Origin: Hyposmocoma kahamanoa
Lineage: Eukaryota > Arthropoda > Insecta > Lepidoptera > Cosmopterigidae
DNA length: 64,000 bases
Assembly: GCF_003589595.1 (NCBI RefSeq)
Contig: NW_020653900.1
Location: 3,857,616 to 3,921,615 of the forward strand
Direction: 5' to 3'
Part shown: positions 32,601-44,093 of the stretch, piece by piece
Position numbering within the stretch: position 1 is the stretch's first letter
Layout of the letters: each line of letters starts with the position of its first letter
The notes under the pieces: model-generated
The model's input: the letters and a program-made list of their open reading frames with translations, nothing else
Database searches by the model: none
Told to the model about the DNA's origin: nothing
Made by a program: the position numbers and the translations under genes

Positions 32601-33666
32601 CATCTGGTAGTAACAGTGCTTTTGCCTCCGTTCTGAAAACCCACAGACGGCAAAAGAGAATTAGAGAAGCACCGTAGTAACAATTGCCGGTGGCGCGACC
32701 AGAACGGAGTTGCAGTTTAAATTGTGTAATAATAGATAAACAAAAAATAATTTAGATAGTAAGGCTGAAGGCCGAGACGTTTGCTTATTGTTAGGAAAGA
32801 ATAAAAACTAAATAAGCCAAAGAAACAACGTCTGTTGAAAACATACAATTAAATTTTATCGTTACAGTTTGAAATTTTGATGACGCAATCTTCAAAATTT
32901 CTCAAAGCGTTTGGTACTAGGGTTCAAATTTACGTTGTACATATATACATATATAATCGTAGAAAGAGCTGCAATAACGACATAGTACAATTTGGTACAA
33001 TACAAAACATGAAATTAGCAAATAAAAGCGTTACAAGTGTTTTGCGTGTCATTCAATAAATTGAATGATAGGGTAAGCCCTAAAGCGGGAGCTTTCACTT
33101 TCACAACTACTTAAGTATGTTTAATGTGATGGGAAGCAATAATCTTCGATTTACAATACAATTTTGATTTGAACGGATGTTTTACATCGGGAGCGCGACC
33201 AAGCCGAGCGTAGACTAGCTCTTAAGACGTTCTAGCGCTGTCTGAATCTGAAGAGCCTGGCCGCGCTGGCGTCGGTTACCGCGCTCCCCTCTCTGCGTCT
33301 GTCATCATTCGGAAATGTACGTAAGCTTAATTTAATGTAAGCTGCCACAGATTTAACCAACATTGTCTATGGTATATCGTGGTTTTAATGTTTTGTAATC
33401 AACTATTATTAAAAAATATGATATATTTGTTGAAGAAATATTTGTGTTCAATTTTTAATACTGCTAAATTTAAAAAACGATTTATTCAAAAATAATTTAA
33501 CAACCATTTACCATGTGACTACAATTCTGGCAAATCAATATTACCTTTGGCTATGCTCATCAGAAAACTGACGTCACAAATGTTTCTATAATTGTTATTT
33601 TTAAGATTTATTGAATGTCACGTTCTTTTGCTGCTATGGTATTTAATTATTTTTGTGAAATAACTT
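32601..33666. other. No gene recognised
   Basis: 33188-33290 is GC-richer, with GGGAGCGCG near its start and CGCGCTCCC near its end, possibly a small inverted-end element. Otherwise AT-rich. Confidence 0.35.
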
Positions 33667-33835
33667 GTTAATTGGCAGAAGATCTGACACGGATTGCCTG
33701 TCGGTGCTCGTTCGTATCCAGCCGGATGGAATATTTTTTTTCTAAGTTTTGTTATTAATAATTATAACAAACTAGTGAAGCAGTTTCACAAAATATAATT
33801 GAATATCATGGTAGTAAAACATCGTAACATGCAAT
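33667..33835 (+). mobile_element. SINE-2 copy
   Basis: TTAATTGGCAGAAGATCTGA, CACGGATTGCCTG, a B-box-like GTTCGTATCC and AGCCGGATGGAA, then TTATTAATAATTATAACAAA and TTTCACAAAATATAATTGAA. The tail matches the copy at 35453 closely. Confidence 0.78.
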
Positions 33836-35452
33836 AAAATTTAAAAAAAAGAAGTTAGTTAAGAGCGGTGGCTACGGCATGGCAACAGACGCTGGTTCGA
33901 GTACAGCGAAATCGAAAGACTTTCTTTATATTGTTCGATCTTTGTATCAATGATTTATTATTGTCTTCTTTATTATGTATTTAATGTCTGTGGAAATAAA
34001 TACTTTAAACAGATTGAATAAAAAGGTATTTACAGCAGTACCAAAAGATCTCTTACTAGAAATGAAAGTGCTCCAAATTGATAATAAAAGCAGCTCTATT
34101 CGCAGGCATAACCACGAACTCTTCCATTTGGAGGTGTCAATATATAACTAGAGTTGTCATGTCAACATAATTATTTCTGTTGTTTCAATGAAATTGATTG
34201 TATAAATATAATTTTAAAAATGAGAATTAAAAACAAGATAAGGACCAGAAATATTTAGTTTTTCACATTTCTAATCAATTTATACGTAGATATAAAAGAA
34301 TTCAGATGCATTGCAATTACAATATAAGTACACTTTTGGAGACAACAAAAAATAAATGCCCCGGGTGTTCCCTAAAGCCATCTATCTGAAATTCCTGAAA
34401 TTAATGAATTCCTGGACATGTAAATACCTCAAAGGTTTTTAACCGGTATTACAGCAAATACCGACGTCGGGCAAACAAAGTTAAACTTAATTAAAGGCAG
34501 TACTTTTGTCTCATTCGTTATATATATTATTAACTGAAAAGTACGGATTGAATTGTAATTTAGAGCTGTGAAATTATTTGATTGTTACTTATAAATGTAA
34601 CCGGATGCAAACACGTCCAGTCCGCCATTATAAGTAGTTTCTTAAAATTTATTTATTCGTCTGGAATGTAACTGTTCAAATTCGAGGATTACATCAGAGA
34701 ACCGAGCATTACAGTACGCAACCTTTAATGATACAATTTGTAACATTACAGCAGTGAGTGAGAGCACCCGTGGTACAATTTATAACATCAATGCGCACCA
34801 CTTGTAATGGCCTTGTCGCGGCGCAGGCTTATAGGTCCCTGGACCTAAACGGCAGCGGCGTGAACGCACCTGTGTACGTAATATCGTTTTTTTCCTTTCG
34901 AGGTCAAGTTTAAAAATGGGATAGCCTGAAATTGCAAGATATAGGGAACTCAGAGTATTACGGGATTCTCGTCATACTCAACATTATAATAAGTTAATAA
35001 AACAAGATGATTGATTTAATTTGTCAATTTCGTCTGACATTGTAAAAACAACTGTTTCAGTATTCAGCGAGGCTGTATTATGACGTAATTCTCTAAATCG
35101 AATCTTGAATTGTTACGTTACAGAAGATTGTTTCTGGTGAGGGAGTGTCTTTAAAACGAAATGGTATCGTGGTTGCGTAGGCTTTGAAGCACGTGAGGTA
35201 GACGCGAAGAAATTCATTGCATGATATTTAAACCTTTATCTTTTATTTATATAAAATATACTCTCTTACTGTGAAATAAGCTCATTGTCCCTTGATGTAT
35301 TTGTTAAGGAACACGGGACAGAAAATTTCAATAAAATAATATCTGATAACGATTGAATGAAACTGATCTTTCCTAACATGAATGTAGTTGAAAGACCAAG
35401 TACAAAGACACGACGCAAGCACATAGAAAAATTCGTGAGGTCCGTTGGTTCG
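33836..35452. other. No gene recognised
   Basis: AT-rich with a slightly GC-richer part at 34790-34880. GACGCTGGTTCGAGTACAGC (33890) may be a degenerate SINE-2 head. Nothing else. Confidence 0.35.
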
Positions 35453-35680
35453 TTCCGTGGCTTAGTTGGTATAGCGTCTGGCACGGTATGCAAGAAGACG
35501 TCGGTTCGAATCCGACCGGATCGAAGGANNNNNNNNNNCACGGTATGCAAGAAGACGTCGGTTCGAATCCGACCGGATCGAAGGATTTTTTTCTGAGTGT
35601 TTTTTCTGAGTGTTCGATCTTGTATTAATAATTATAACAAAGTAGTGGAGTAATTTCACAAAAAATAATTGAATATCAAT
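35453..35680 (+). mobile_element. SINE-2 copy containing an assembly gap
   Basis: The head TTCCGTGGCTTAGTTGGTAT (A box), then GGTATGCAAGAAGACGTCGG and GGTTCGAATCCGACCGGATC (B box). The body ends ATAATTATAACAAAGTAGTG, TTCACAAAAAATAATTGAA. Ten Ns (35529-35538) interrupt it, and the 47 bp before the gap are repeated exactly after it. Confidence 0.85.
35529..35538. other. Assembly gap of 10 N with duplicated edges
   Basis: 35482-35528 and 35539-35585 are identical 47-bp sequences. This is expected when two overlapping contig ends were joined with an arbitrary gap instead of being merged. Confidence 0.95.
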
Positions 35681-36097
35681 TCAATAAAAATTTAATGAAT
35701 GTAGTAAATTATTAAAATTTTGTGAAACTTTAGGTAACTATGTGTTTTTTATCGATCGAAGTTTAGTCACTTTTATTATCGAAAAAACGAATTTCCGTGT
35801 AAAAAAAAAAAGTATATTTTGGGTCTTACTTCACTTATACGGCAATAACCACAACTGGAGGTCAATAAATTATAGCTCCCCACTAATTGTATTACTATTT
35901 CAGTACGGAATCATAGTACTTAGAGTATCATTATACTATAAAGGAAAACCGTACGTAACAGCCTCACAATTACCTCAAAAAAAGTGCTCACTCAGAGCGT
36001 CTCTGGCCGAAGTTATACTTGTATTAAATTACGGCTACATAAAATCGTTTTGCCTATTAATTAATAAAGCTCAGGGGTCCGCCAACAAAGAGGAGAA
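35681..36097. other. No gene recognised
   Basis: AT-rich sequence with a short open frame at 35742-36104 lacking recognisable features. Confidence 0.35.
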
Positions 36098-36412
36098 TTG
36101 GTAGTGGACTTTAGAGTTAACGGCTTAGCGGTGGCAACCGTTAGTTGCGCTATGTACAAATGGACCTGGAACTGGAAAATAGGGAGGGTGCTGTACGTGC
36201 ACCCGGGGCAGCTCACTCAATGTACTACACTAGCCTTTTGGGAACCGGAAGTCTGTGCAAACGAGTTAGTCTGGGGTCAGGCTTGCACAGGCTATAGTGC
36301 CCTACTCGCATACCCTGCGCATTTATTTGACACGAATTTCACCGCGCAGCGACCGAGTCCATCTAACTGTCATGGCAAAGTACACTCTAATTATTTAGCT
36401 TTTACGTTTTAA
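36098..36412 (+). other. Unidentified open frame in a GC-richer stretch
   Basis: An open frame of about 104 codons contains MYKWTWNWKIGRVLYVHPGQ and FWEPEVCANELVWGQAC. It lacks an ATG at its left edge; the first internal Met is at about 36151. I recognise no family. It could be a transposon remnant, a host exon or chance. The rise in GC continues to about 36620. Confidence 0.25.
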
Positions 36413-36620
36413 CTTAAATGAGTGTTCCGGGCGAGCGGGCGAGTCTGGTTTGTCTTTGGTCTACGCGGTGACCGCGCGACGACTGCGCGGTTGTATTATT
36501 CAGAGGAATTTAGATATTGTTGCCTAGTAAATAGAATTCAGATTCGCCATTAATGTGAAAGCGTGGTGAGTGGGCCGCCGCGCGTAAACTTTCGCGTCGT
36601 GTAAGTGGGCGCTAAGAATA
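36413..36620. other. CpG-rich patch
   Basis: GGGCGAGCGGGCGAGTC, GCGGTGACCGCGCGACGACT and GGGCCGCCGCGCGTAAAC make this one of the most CpG-dense parts of the window. It could be a promoter-proximal segment or part of a MITE; no gene start is visible. Confidence 0.3.
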
Positions 36621-37632
36621 GGTAGAGAGAGTCACTATAATCAAATCTTATGTAGAAAGGAACATAATAAGAAAGGAAAGTAGAAACAAAAGTTAATTGT
36701 TTCTCGGAGACTCTCAGCGAACTCTGAATGATGTTTGTAATAGTCTATTGAGTATCTACTGATATAACAACAAATTCCCTACCATTCGTTGTTAGTACAA
36801 AGATGTAGAGAATGGTACTAAAATTGCCTTTGTAAGTATAATAGTACCACAGACCAAATAAAAGCTAGCGTGAATAATACTAATAATGTGCCGGGCAACT
36901 CTAACAACTGCCTGGTCTCAAATTAGAAACTTCCGTGTATCAGGGCGACGGAACTCACTCTGGGGCACTTCCAAGAACACCAATATAAGTATTACTATCG
37001 ATTTGCCTAATGTGTACCACTTATTACAGAGGCGTATTTCTTTTGGGAATAACTTTAGAATACGTAACATAATATTATAGTGGGCCGGGGTTATTGTCTA
37101 TACCCATATTTATTGGGCATAACCAAAGCGTAAGCAGCTTGGAGAATGCTTTCCAATCTTTTTCCAAAATACTTAAAACGATTTCATGGATTTTAACAAT
37201 AATTCCTTATAGTTTATGTTGTTGATTAAGCACAGCGAGTATACGTATGTATATCTCTAAGCCGACTGTGACATTGAGTACATTTACATGTTGATTGATA
37301 GATTATTGTGTAACCGCAGCAGCGCAAAGCTGACGGTATAATTGCAACGTCGTCATCTACACATAATATCGTTGTTTCGTTAAGGGATTTAACAGTCGAT
37401 ACTATCACAGTTCCAATTCAAGTTTTCCCTTACTAATACAGTTCATTTTGCTTGGGTCGAGTGGCAGGGACACTGGCTTTATTCCAGAGTTTATTTTTTT
37501 ACAAATTAAAGCCATTAAAAATGTATATGCTATTCGTGTTCTATTTAGTTCAGTTGATATAAAAAAAAAATTGGCATCAATAAAGTACTTATTGAAATTA
37601 ACGGTTTTCTTGAAAATTTCGAGATAAGAATG
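36621..37632. other. No gene recognised
   Basis: Mixed sequence with short random frames; nothing recognised. Confidence 0.35.
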
Positions 37633-37941
37633 CATTGACTTACAATTATATGGACGTCGGGTCCGCGCTGAAAAGTGTCCGAACTTATAGGGCGTTAAAA
37701 TCGTAAACAGAGCGTCATTCACGCTTTAGTCTTCGTTTGTTCGACTGACACCGAAGCAAGCAAGATTAGACAGTACTGCGATGACATTACAATTTAAATT
37801 CAACGTTTTAGCTTTTTCATATTCCTTTACACTTACGTTTCATATTCCTTTACATGTCACTACGTTTAAATAGGTTGACATGGGACATTTTTTTCGTGGT
37901 TTTTGTATTAGACCCGTCGTCCATTTATTTGTAAGTCAATG
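37633..37941. mobile_element. MITE-H1 copy 2 with perfect 8-bp target duplication
   Basis: Same ends as 8309-8594 (CATTGACTTACAA and its reverse complement), flanked by TAAGAATG (37625-37632 and 37942-37949). It is 309 bp long; the excess is a short internal duplication around TTTCATATTCCTTTACA. Sequence is very close to copy 1. Confidence 0.94.
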
Positions 37942-38080
37942 TAAGAATGCGTATAATTTGTACCATGAAAATTTGTAGAAATCGTGTTTTCACAGCATAT
38001 TATACTCAGTATATATACTAAATTTTAATATATATTTTGTTCAAAGTGATTGATGCAATATTTTTACTGTTATGCAGATT

Positions 38081-38532
38081 CATCGAGTATATAACCAGAA
38101 ATAGAGACAAAATAAGGGCCATATATTCCTGGTAACACAATAGTGATACAGCTCTTATAAATATCAACTCCCGTTTGCACTGAAATATAGACAGGCCAAC
38201 TACTGACCTGTGTATATTCCAAAAAATATCCTGTATTTATTGTAATAAAGATAATATCTCTAACAATGCCGTGCTATTCTATTCGGTGGTGTGGGAAAAA
38301 CAGCAAAACATCTAATTACAAAACAAACGGAATCACATTTCATCGGTAATTAAATATGTAATTTAGCAATTTTCGTCCATTATAGCAAAGCTCAAGCCAA
38401 TTGGACACCCGTCAATTGTTTCGAACTCGGGCTAGCCAATCGGAGCGCAGTTGTCACAGCAATTATATGGCAGAATAGTTTTCAAACATATTAAATGACA
38501 TTTCGTCTCTATTTCTGGTTATTAACTCGATG
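38081..38532 (+). mobile_element. MITE-H2 copy 1 with perfect 8-bp target duplication
   Basis: The ends are CATCGAGTATATAACCAGAA and the reverse complement of TTCTGGTTATTAACTCGATG, with the inverted repeat extending about 33 bp. The direct repeat TGCAGATT flanks it (38073-38080, 38533-38540). It is 452 bp with no coding capacity. Copy 2, inverted, is at 55849. Confidence 0.94.
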
Positions 38533-38754
38533 TGCAGATTCAACAAAAGCCATTTGAGGTTTTCTCGGCTCTTATTATACTTGTTTCATTAATGGACTTA
38601 ACGTTTCTATCCATTGTGACCTCCAATTTACGTCTTCAACGCAAAATATATAGTTATAGGTTGATGTATGTGTCTGTAGCATCGTTATTTGAAGGCTATT
38701 TTAATCAAAGTAGGTTCATCAAATGTTTGATGAACATCTGTTCAGATGTTTAAA

Positions 38755-38990
38755 GATTGACCGCCTCTGTGGTCGAGTGCACACCGATTTTCATGGTGTC
38801 GCCATCTCTGTGCTTCCGGGTTTGATCGCCAACCGGGTCAGTGAAGAAAAACTAAATTTTCTATATTGTCTCGGGTATGAGTGTTTGTGGTCCGTCACTT
38901 ATTTCAGAATTCCATAATACAAGTGCTTTAGCTACTTTGGGATTAAAGCAACGTATGTGATAAATAATAAATAAATAAATAACGCACACA
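38755..38990 (+). mobile_element. SINE-3 copy
   Basis: A tRNA-like head (GACCGCCTCTGTGGTCGAGT, then GGGTTTGATCGCC) is followed by the SINE-3 body TTTCTATATTGTCTCGGGTA, TGTTTGTGGT, AATTCCATAATACAAGTGCT and a TAAATAAATAAATA tail. The tail repeats mark its 3' end. Confidence 0.78.
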
Positions 38991-39069
38991 CGCAACATCT
39001 AATATAAGAAAATATATCATATATTTACATTTAAAAGATCATCAGCTCTTTGTCCAATTACTGCAGAGA

Positions 39070-39290
39070 TTTCAGGGAGCCCATCCTCACATCCTCACAC
39101 TCTAGAACCGAGTCGATCTAGTACTGTGCGGTTTCAGATGAGTTTCCTCACACGTTTTTTAGGTTGTGGAATGAACTCCCTGTCCGGGTTTTCCCGCAGA
39201 AATATTCAAAAGGGGTTCGAAAAGGGTTCTAAAGGGTTGGCAAATTCATGGCATGCTTTCCGTCATGCGGTTCGGATGCTTGTTTGCTGC
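39070..39290 (+). pseudogene. LINE ORF2 C-terminal fragment
   Basis: One frame includes FPHTFFRLWNELPVRVFPQK, the usual R/F-LWNELP-VFP C-terminal signature, then frames shift through FEKGSKGLANSWHAF. Only the end of an ORF2 remains. Confidence 0.7.
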
Positions 39291-41105
39291 CTACATAATA
39301 TATAAAAAAATCAGTTATAAAATGAATATAATACATATCGACTCGGAGTAGCAGACTAGACTGCCCAATGTTTCAACTACCTGTTAGACTTATAATGTTT
39401 GCGCCCATTTAAATTTGAGTTTTTTTAATTATTTTAATATGCTGTTTTTGTGCAAGCAAGTTGAAACTTGTGATGTTAGGAATAGCTCAACAAAACAACC
39501 AAACGTTGTCGTCTTGAGCTATCCCTTTTTATCACCTTTTTTCTGGTTCTTGGCCACTTGTTTTCAAATTTTGAGTCGTTCTTTAATTCCTGTGTCTCGT
39601 CATTTTCATTTTGTTTCATCAGAGTGACGATCTCTCTGCTCAATCGCTGAAGCGAGTAGTGCTGCTCGTCTAATTTTGTTAATTTTGGTCCTTTTACCAA
39701 AAAACTCTGGTGCGAAAATAACAAACCGTTATTTTTTTATAAAACCGGATTTTATTCCGCTATTTATTTTTCCTTTTCAATTTTGAATTTTAAACTCACC
39801 AAGCAAGATTTGTGGAGGCTGCGAAGGCTACATTACAATCTGCAGGATATGCTTAAGCGGTGACAGCAGTGCGTGACAACTTTTTCATCCTTGTACGAAG
39901 TAGTGTAGATGTCTCAAAATACATTATTGGTAAGAGCCTCTATCCGATCTCGTAATTCACCAGCAGTAGTCCAAACATAGCTAAGTCCGTCAAACCAGCC
40001 AACCTTGTCAATTTCCTGTGTCTCTATTTTCATTTTGCAAACTAAGAGCGGTGCTTTGAACAGCAGTTGGCATCAGATCAAAGCGTATCATGCATCGCCT
40101 CATCTCAATGTCATTTTCATACGCGTTGATTGGCACTTGCTACCTCGATATCGCAGTATTGGTTACCAGATGCTACGGATAGTTATAGCATACCGTGTAT
40201 TAAAGTCGTTTCTTCATCTATTTTGGTGTCCGACAAATTAAATTCATTACATTTACTGACCTTGAAAGCCGCAGACACTAACATTTTAAAATCTGTGTTT
40301 TACTCTTATTGTGAAAGCATTATTATGGGACCTACCATAACCTTTCAAAAACTATCTTATTTCAATTTAAGCATAATGTAAGCTTATTATAATATTACTC
40401 CTATTCGTACCATGACAAACCTTTCAACCAAGTAATGTATTATTACTAAAGTGATTGAAAGAACGAATGAATGGATCGACTTATGGTAGTGTAATGTTAA
40501 AATACTTAATATTATTACATTCAGAGAATTTTAACAGCCAAGAAAAGAAAAGTATGTAATAATACTACCACTACTACCGTGTTTTGGTTTTGAAGGGTTA
40601 AGGGTGCTGGTGATTTTTCTATATTAGACTACGAGGTATTATAATACATCTAAACAAATTATATAAATGTGCCTATTCTAGTAAGAATACAATGAATACT
40701 ACAAATCTATTTCATCTCCTGAATATTCAGTTCCCTTTTGCATAACCGAGAAAAATATATTTTATTCGAATTAGGAACCACATTAATGTTGCTAACCTCT
40801 TAAAAATTCGCTTAGGACACGGAAAGTCAATTTCCGGCGAGCGCAAAGCTGCCATTGAATTGGTTTTTTAATACTAAGTATTTCGATATACAGTATCGAA
40901 GTATCTCGTATCCGTCGGAGCCAGTTATCATTTCAAACGTGGTGTAACAGTATACGGTTTATTGTTTACGTAATGTGCTTTTCATCACACTTGCTCGTAA
41001 ACTGTGTCATGATACGCACCCAAAGTCGACCGTGATGTCCTGAATTATGCCCACGGGCTTATTCAAAGCATTATCGCCATATAAATAAAAAAAATTAAGC
41101 AAAAA
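39291..41105. other. No supported gene
   Basis: A minus-strand frame at 39476-39724 reads LDEQHYSLQRLSREIVTLMK and is rich in charged residues; I do not recognise it. 40588-40616 (TTGAAGGGTTAAGGGTGCTG) is a sense Rep-A sliver. The rest is AT-rich. Confidence 0.35.
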
Positions 41106-41317
41106 GGAAATGAAACTATTTTTCCGGATTTAAATCGCATATATCTGTTTTTTCAAACAAACCGACAATTCGGCCCTTTACATGTCCCATGGTCACGGTT
41201 GACTGACCTTTACAGGTCCCATGGTCACGGTTGATGATCTGTAAAGGGCCCGAAACGTCGGTTTGTTTGAAAAAACAAATATACGCGATTTATATCCGGA
41301 AAAATAGTTTCATTTCC
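41106..41317. mobile_element. Foldback element with roughly 80-bp inverted arms
   Basis: GGAAATGAAACTATTTTTCC at the left is repeated in reverse complement at the right; pairing continues through AATCGC, TGTTTTTTCAAACAAACCGA and CCCTTTACA. The centre holds a direct duplication of GTCCCATGGTCACGGTTGA. It is 212 bp in total. A single arm recurs at 21575. Confidence 0.85.
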
Positions 41318-41608
41318 AATGTGAAAAAATCGCGAAAACCTAAGAACTCAAAATAAGCAAAAAGTTTTTATGCCCGAAAAATCAGAACGTATAATTTCGC
41401 TTAAACTTGAAGAATAAAACTTGAAGTTTGTAAGTAAAAAACTAAACATTTGCAATTGAACTACATCTTTCTTCATTTATTTTGTTGTTCGAGATGTTAA
41501 AAAAATCTGTTAAAAAACCAAGAAGTAGTGAAGCGATGTTTATACATACAAAAAATAAATTATTGTTGTATCTATGTCATCGCAAATGTTAAACATTGTA
41601 TTTAGCAC

Positions 41609-41711
41609 GGGCGGTAAAAAACACAAACCTCGAGTCGTTAAAGTCTCAGGATTCAGCCTTCGGCTTCGAGCTTCTAACGAACTCTCGTTAGCAATTTTTT
41701 ATTTACCGCCC
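41609..41711. mobile_element. Very small inverted-end element
   Basis: It starts GGGCGGTAAAAAA and ends TTTATTTACCGCCC, with smaller dyads inside (CGAACTCTCGTTAG). About 103 bp; no clear target duplication. Confidence 0.45.
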
Positions 41712-42469
41712 ATATGTAATTAACAATTACTACTATTACGAAAGGATAAATCCTTGGAAACATCAAGAGGGAGCAAAGGAAAAATTCCTAATCTTCGATT
41801 TGATTTTAAAGGGGTATATCCTCTTTAAAGTTAAAAATAAAATATTGTATGAGTAACTACACGATATATTCAAGACACATTAATCAGAAATATAAAACAA
41901 TAAAGTTTCCTCGATAGATAAAAATCACGAAATGACCTCTAATTTTCACATTGTTTCCATTTATCCTCGAAATGCTACAGGTTAATAGGACAAAAATTAG
42001 ATAATTAATTATATTAATGCATGATCGACAACTGTCGAATTGTTGTCGTCGTTGTTGAAAACGAATTTGGTACTTTTATTGCGCAAAATTCAGGCGAACT
42101 TCAGGCATATATTTGCTTCACAAATTTGGGCGGAGCCAACGTCAAAACTTTTTTGGCATGAGAGCTCTTAATGTGAAACGATTTACTAGTTTCAATCATG
42201 GTTTCTTTGTTTACAAATGTCACGTCAGTTTGACAGCTCAAATTGGGTGAGGTCGCAGAGTGTGTGGCGCTGGGTTCGTTTGAATCTGTTTATTTTAAAA
42301 TGTTATATGATATGATAGTCGGTAAGAAGTAAAATCGATGGTCAATGCTTTATAAACGAGCGCTCATTGACAAGGGTGGCTTTTTGTGTGACATACTTGG
42401 AAAGTGAACACGAGCGCGGCCGCTCTCTGTGAACTTGCTGCGTGACTTAAAATCCATTATAACCTGATT
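41712..42469. other. No gene recognised
   Basis: AT-rich to mixed sequence; nothing recognised. Confidence 0.35.
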
Positions 42470-43165
42470 TACCAGGTGCTTGCTGAACGACTCTCGACTG
42501 GGCTGGCGTATTCGCCAGCCGAAAAGGAAAGGGCAAGTCCGGTCGTTCGCAATGTTTGTGGCGAAACTCTCCACTTACTAGATATAAAGCGGGGCAGGAG
42601 GTTTTTTACTAGTAGTGGTCACTTTCTGCTTGGTGTTAATACAGTGCTGTTTATAGGTTAAGGCTCTATCCAAGGTAATACCGAGGCATTTTGGAGTGGA
42701 GCAGGAACATCCCTCGGATTGGACCATCCCTCCATCAGATGTTACGCGTCTGTCGAGCCTCGCGGTTACGCAGGTGGAAGGCGCAGGACTGTGTCTGTGA
42801 CGAATTCGGTCGCAAAAAATTTTGATCATAGTAGTAGCAAAGGGTTTCTAGTGCTCCACTTAGATTCCTTTCGACTTATTCAAAAGAAGGCGCTTGAGAT
42901 ATCAAGGCCAGATCGTCAGCGTAAATGAAGCGTTTAGTGTTTGATGCATGAGGCTGGTCGTTCGTGTGGATGTTAAATAGCACTAGAGTTAACACACTAC
43001 CCCGGGGAAGGTCATTTTTTAGGGATCTCCACCGGCTGTTTTCTGAAAGGAGGTGGACCTGAAAGAGTATATTGTGGAGAAGTTCACTCAGGATTTGTGT
43101 AAAGGCGTGATCGTTTGTGAGCTCAGTCACCTTCCACAGAAGCCGTTTTATGTTTACTGTGTGTG
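42470..43165 (-). pseudogene. LINE reverse transcriptase segment, inverted relative to its own 3' end
   Basis: On the minus strand the order is RLLWKVTELTNDHAFTQILS (about 43140), SLKNDLPRGSVLTLVLFNIH, FIYADDLALISQ (about 42910), then after frameshifts PKCLGITLDRALTYKQH and TLRTTGLALSFSAGEYASPV (about 42520). This is the RT core with YADD and its downstream thumb. It ends abruptly near 43165, where a plus-strand C-terminus begins. The pairing of an inverted inner segment with a sense 3' segment is the classic product of twin priming. Several frameshifts make it non-functional. Confidence 0.8.
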
Positions 43166-43169
43166 TGTT

Positions 43170-43480
43170 GGACTTGGAAACCAAACAGGCCCGAATAAGT
43201 CTCTGGAAGGAGAGATACGCCGCGACGTCACTCATCCCGCTGTCGGAACACCTCCCTCCTGGGCATGATTCACCTTGGCAAACTTGGAAGTCCCTAAATA
43301 GGCTGCAGACCCAAGTCGGCCGAAGCAAGGAGTGCATGTCCGTGTGGTGTCTCTCCCCAGACAATGGCACATCTTTTGTCCTGCCCTGCGTGTCCCTACA
43401 CCTGCACACGCGAAGATCTGTACAACGCCACTGATAATGCTCTGTCGCTAAGTATTGGTCCTCACAAATATAAACGTGAG
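43170..43480 (+). pseudogene. LINE ORF2 C-terminal segment, sense half of the inverted insertion
   Basis: The plus frame reads SLWKERYAATSLIPLSEHLP, PGHDSPWQTWKSLNRLQTQV and GRSKECMSVW. After a shift it gives CPACPYTCTREDLYNATDNA. The Cys-rich end (C-X2-C-X3-C-T-X2-DL) is a known LINE C-terminal pattern. It follows the inverted RT piece at 42470-43165 and ends near a GAAGAAG-rich stretch. Confidence 0.75.
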
Positions 43481-44056
43481 AGTCGACACGTCAAGAAGAA
43501 GACCTGATCCATCCTTTGTTCTCTCGAACTAATCACTGTAAAACGTAAATTGTATACCACCTCATTTTTTAAACAAATTTATTGACTTAGTTATTACTTG
43601 CGAGTTCTAAACGTGTAATGGCAACATATTTACCAACAAAAGAAAACTTGTTCTCCTTTTATAAAAATTCACAATGGAAATGGTATCTACTACCCTCAAT
43701 CACTAGGGGATCACAGCTATGTTTATAAGGCTTGGAAGCTCGCGTTTGTTAAAGGGATAACTGTTGTATACAAAGGGATGTTTTGGATTTTAACATCACA
43801 TTTACAATTACCACTTACACAGGATTATTCGTAAAATAGTAATAACCTCACTGGATCATATTACTAACATCACAAAAAAAACAATAACTTTATTGCAAAA
43901 TAAAGACAGACAGTTACAGAGATGTGTCTAGCTCCCAAACTAGGGTCCCCAGTAGGTAGCTAAGTCTTACGTCCGTTATGTGTGTTGCCTCAAAATAACA
44001 ATAACTAAGTCTATTACAATAAACGTGTAAAATATGATAGGTAGAACACAAAAAAG
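43481..44056. other. No gene; possible LINE 3' end
   Basis: 43866-43990 (AATAACTTTATTGCAAAATA, CAGACAGTTACAGAG) has the look of a reversed 3' UTR with an AATAAA-like signal. Nothing else is seen. Confidence 0.35.
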
Positions 44057-44093
44057 AGGTGGTTTATATTTTATTTTGGAATATAAACCACCT
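44057..44093. repeat. 14-bp inverted repeat
   Basis: AGGTGGTTTATATT (44057-44070) and its exact reverse complement (44080-44093), with a 9-nt loop. Confidence 0.85.

Noticed and set aside
35453..35528. Possible genuine tRNA gene
   Set aside because: It is the head of SINE-2; the acceptor stem does not close and related copies carry the same downstream body.
35266..35659. Open frames spanning the N gap
   Set aside because: They include unknown residues and the duplicated SINE-2 sequence.
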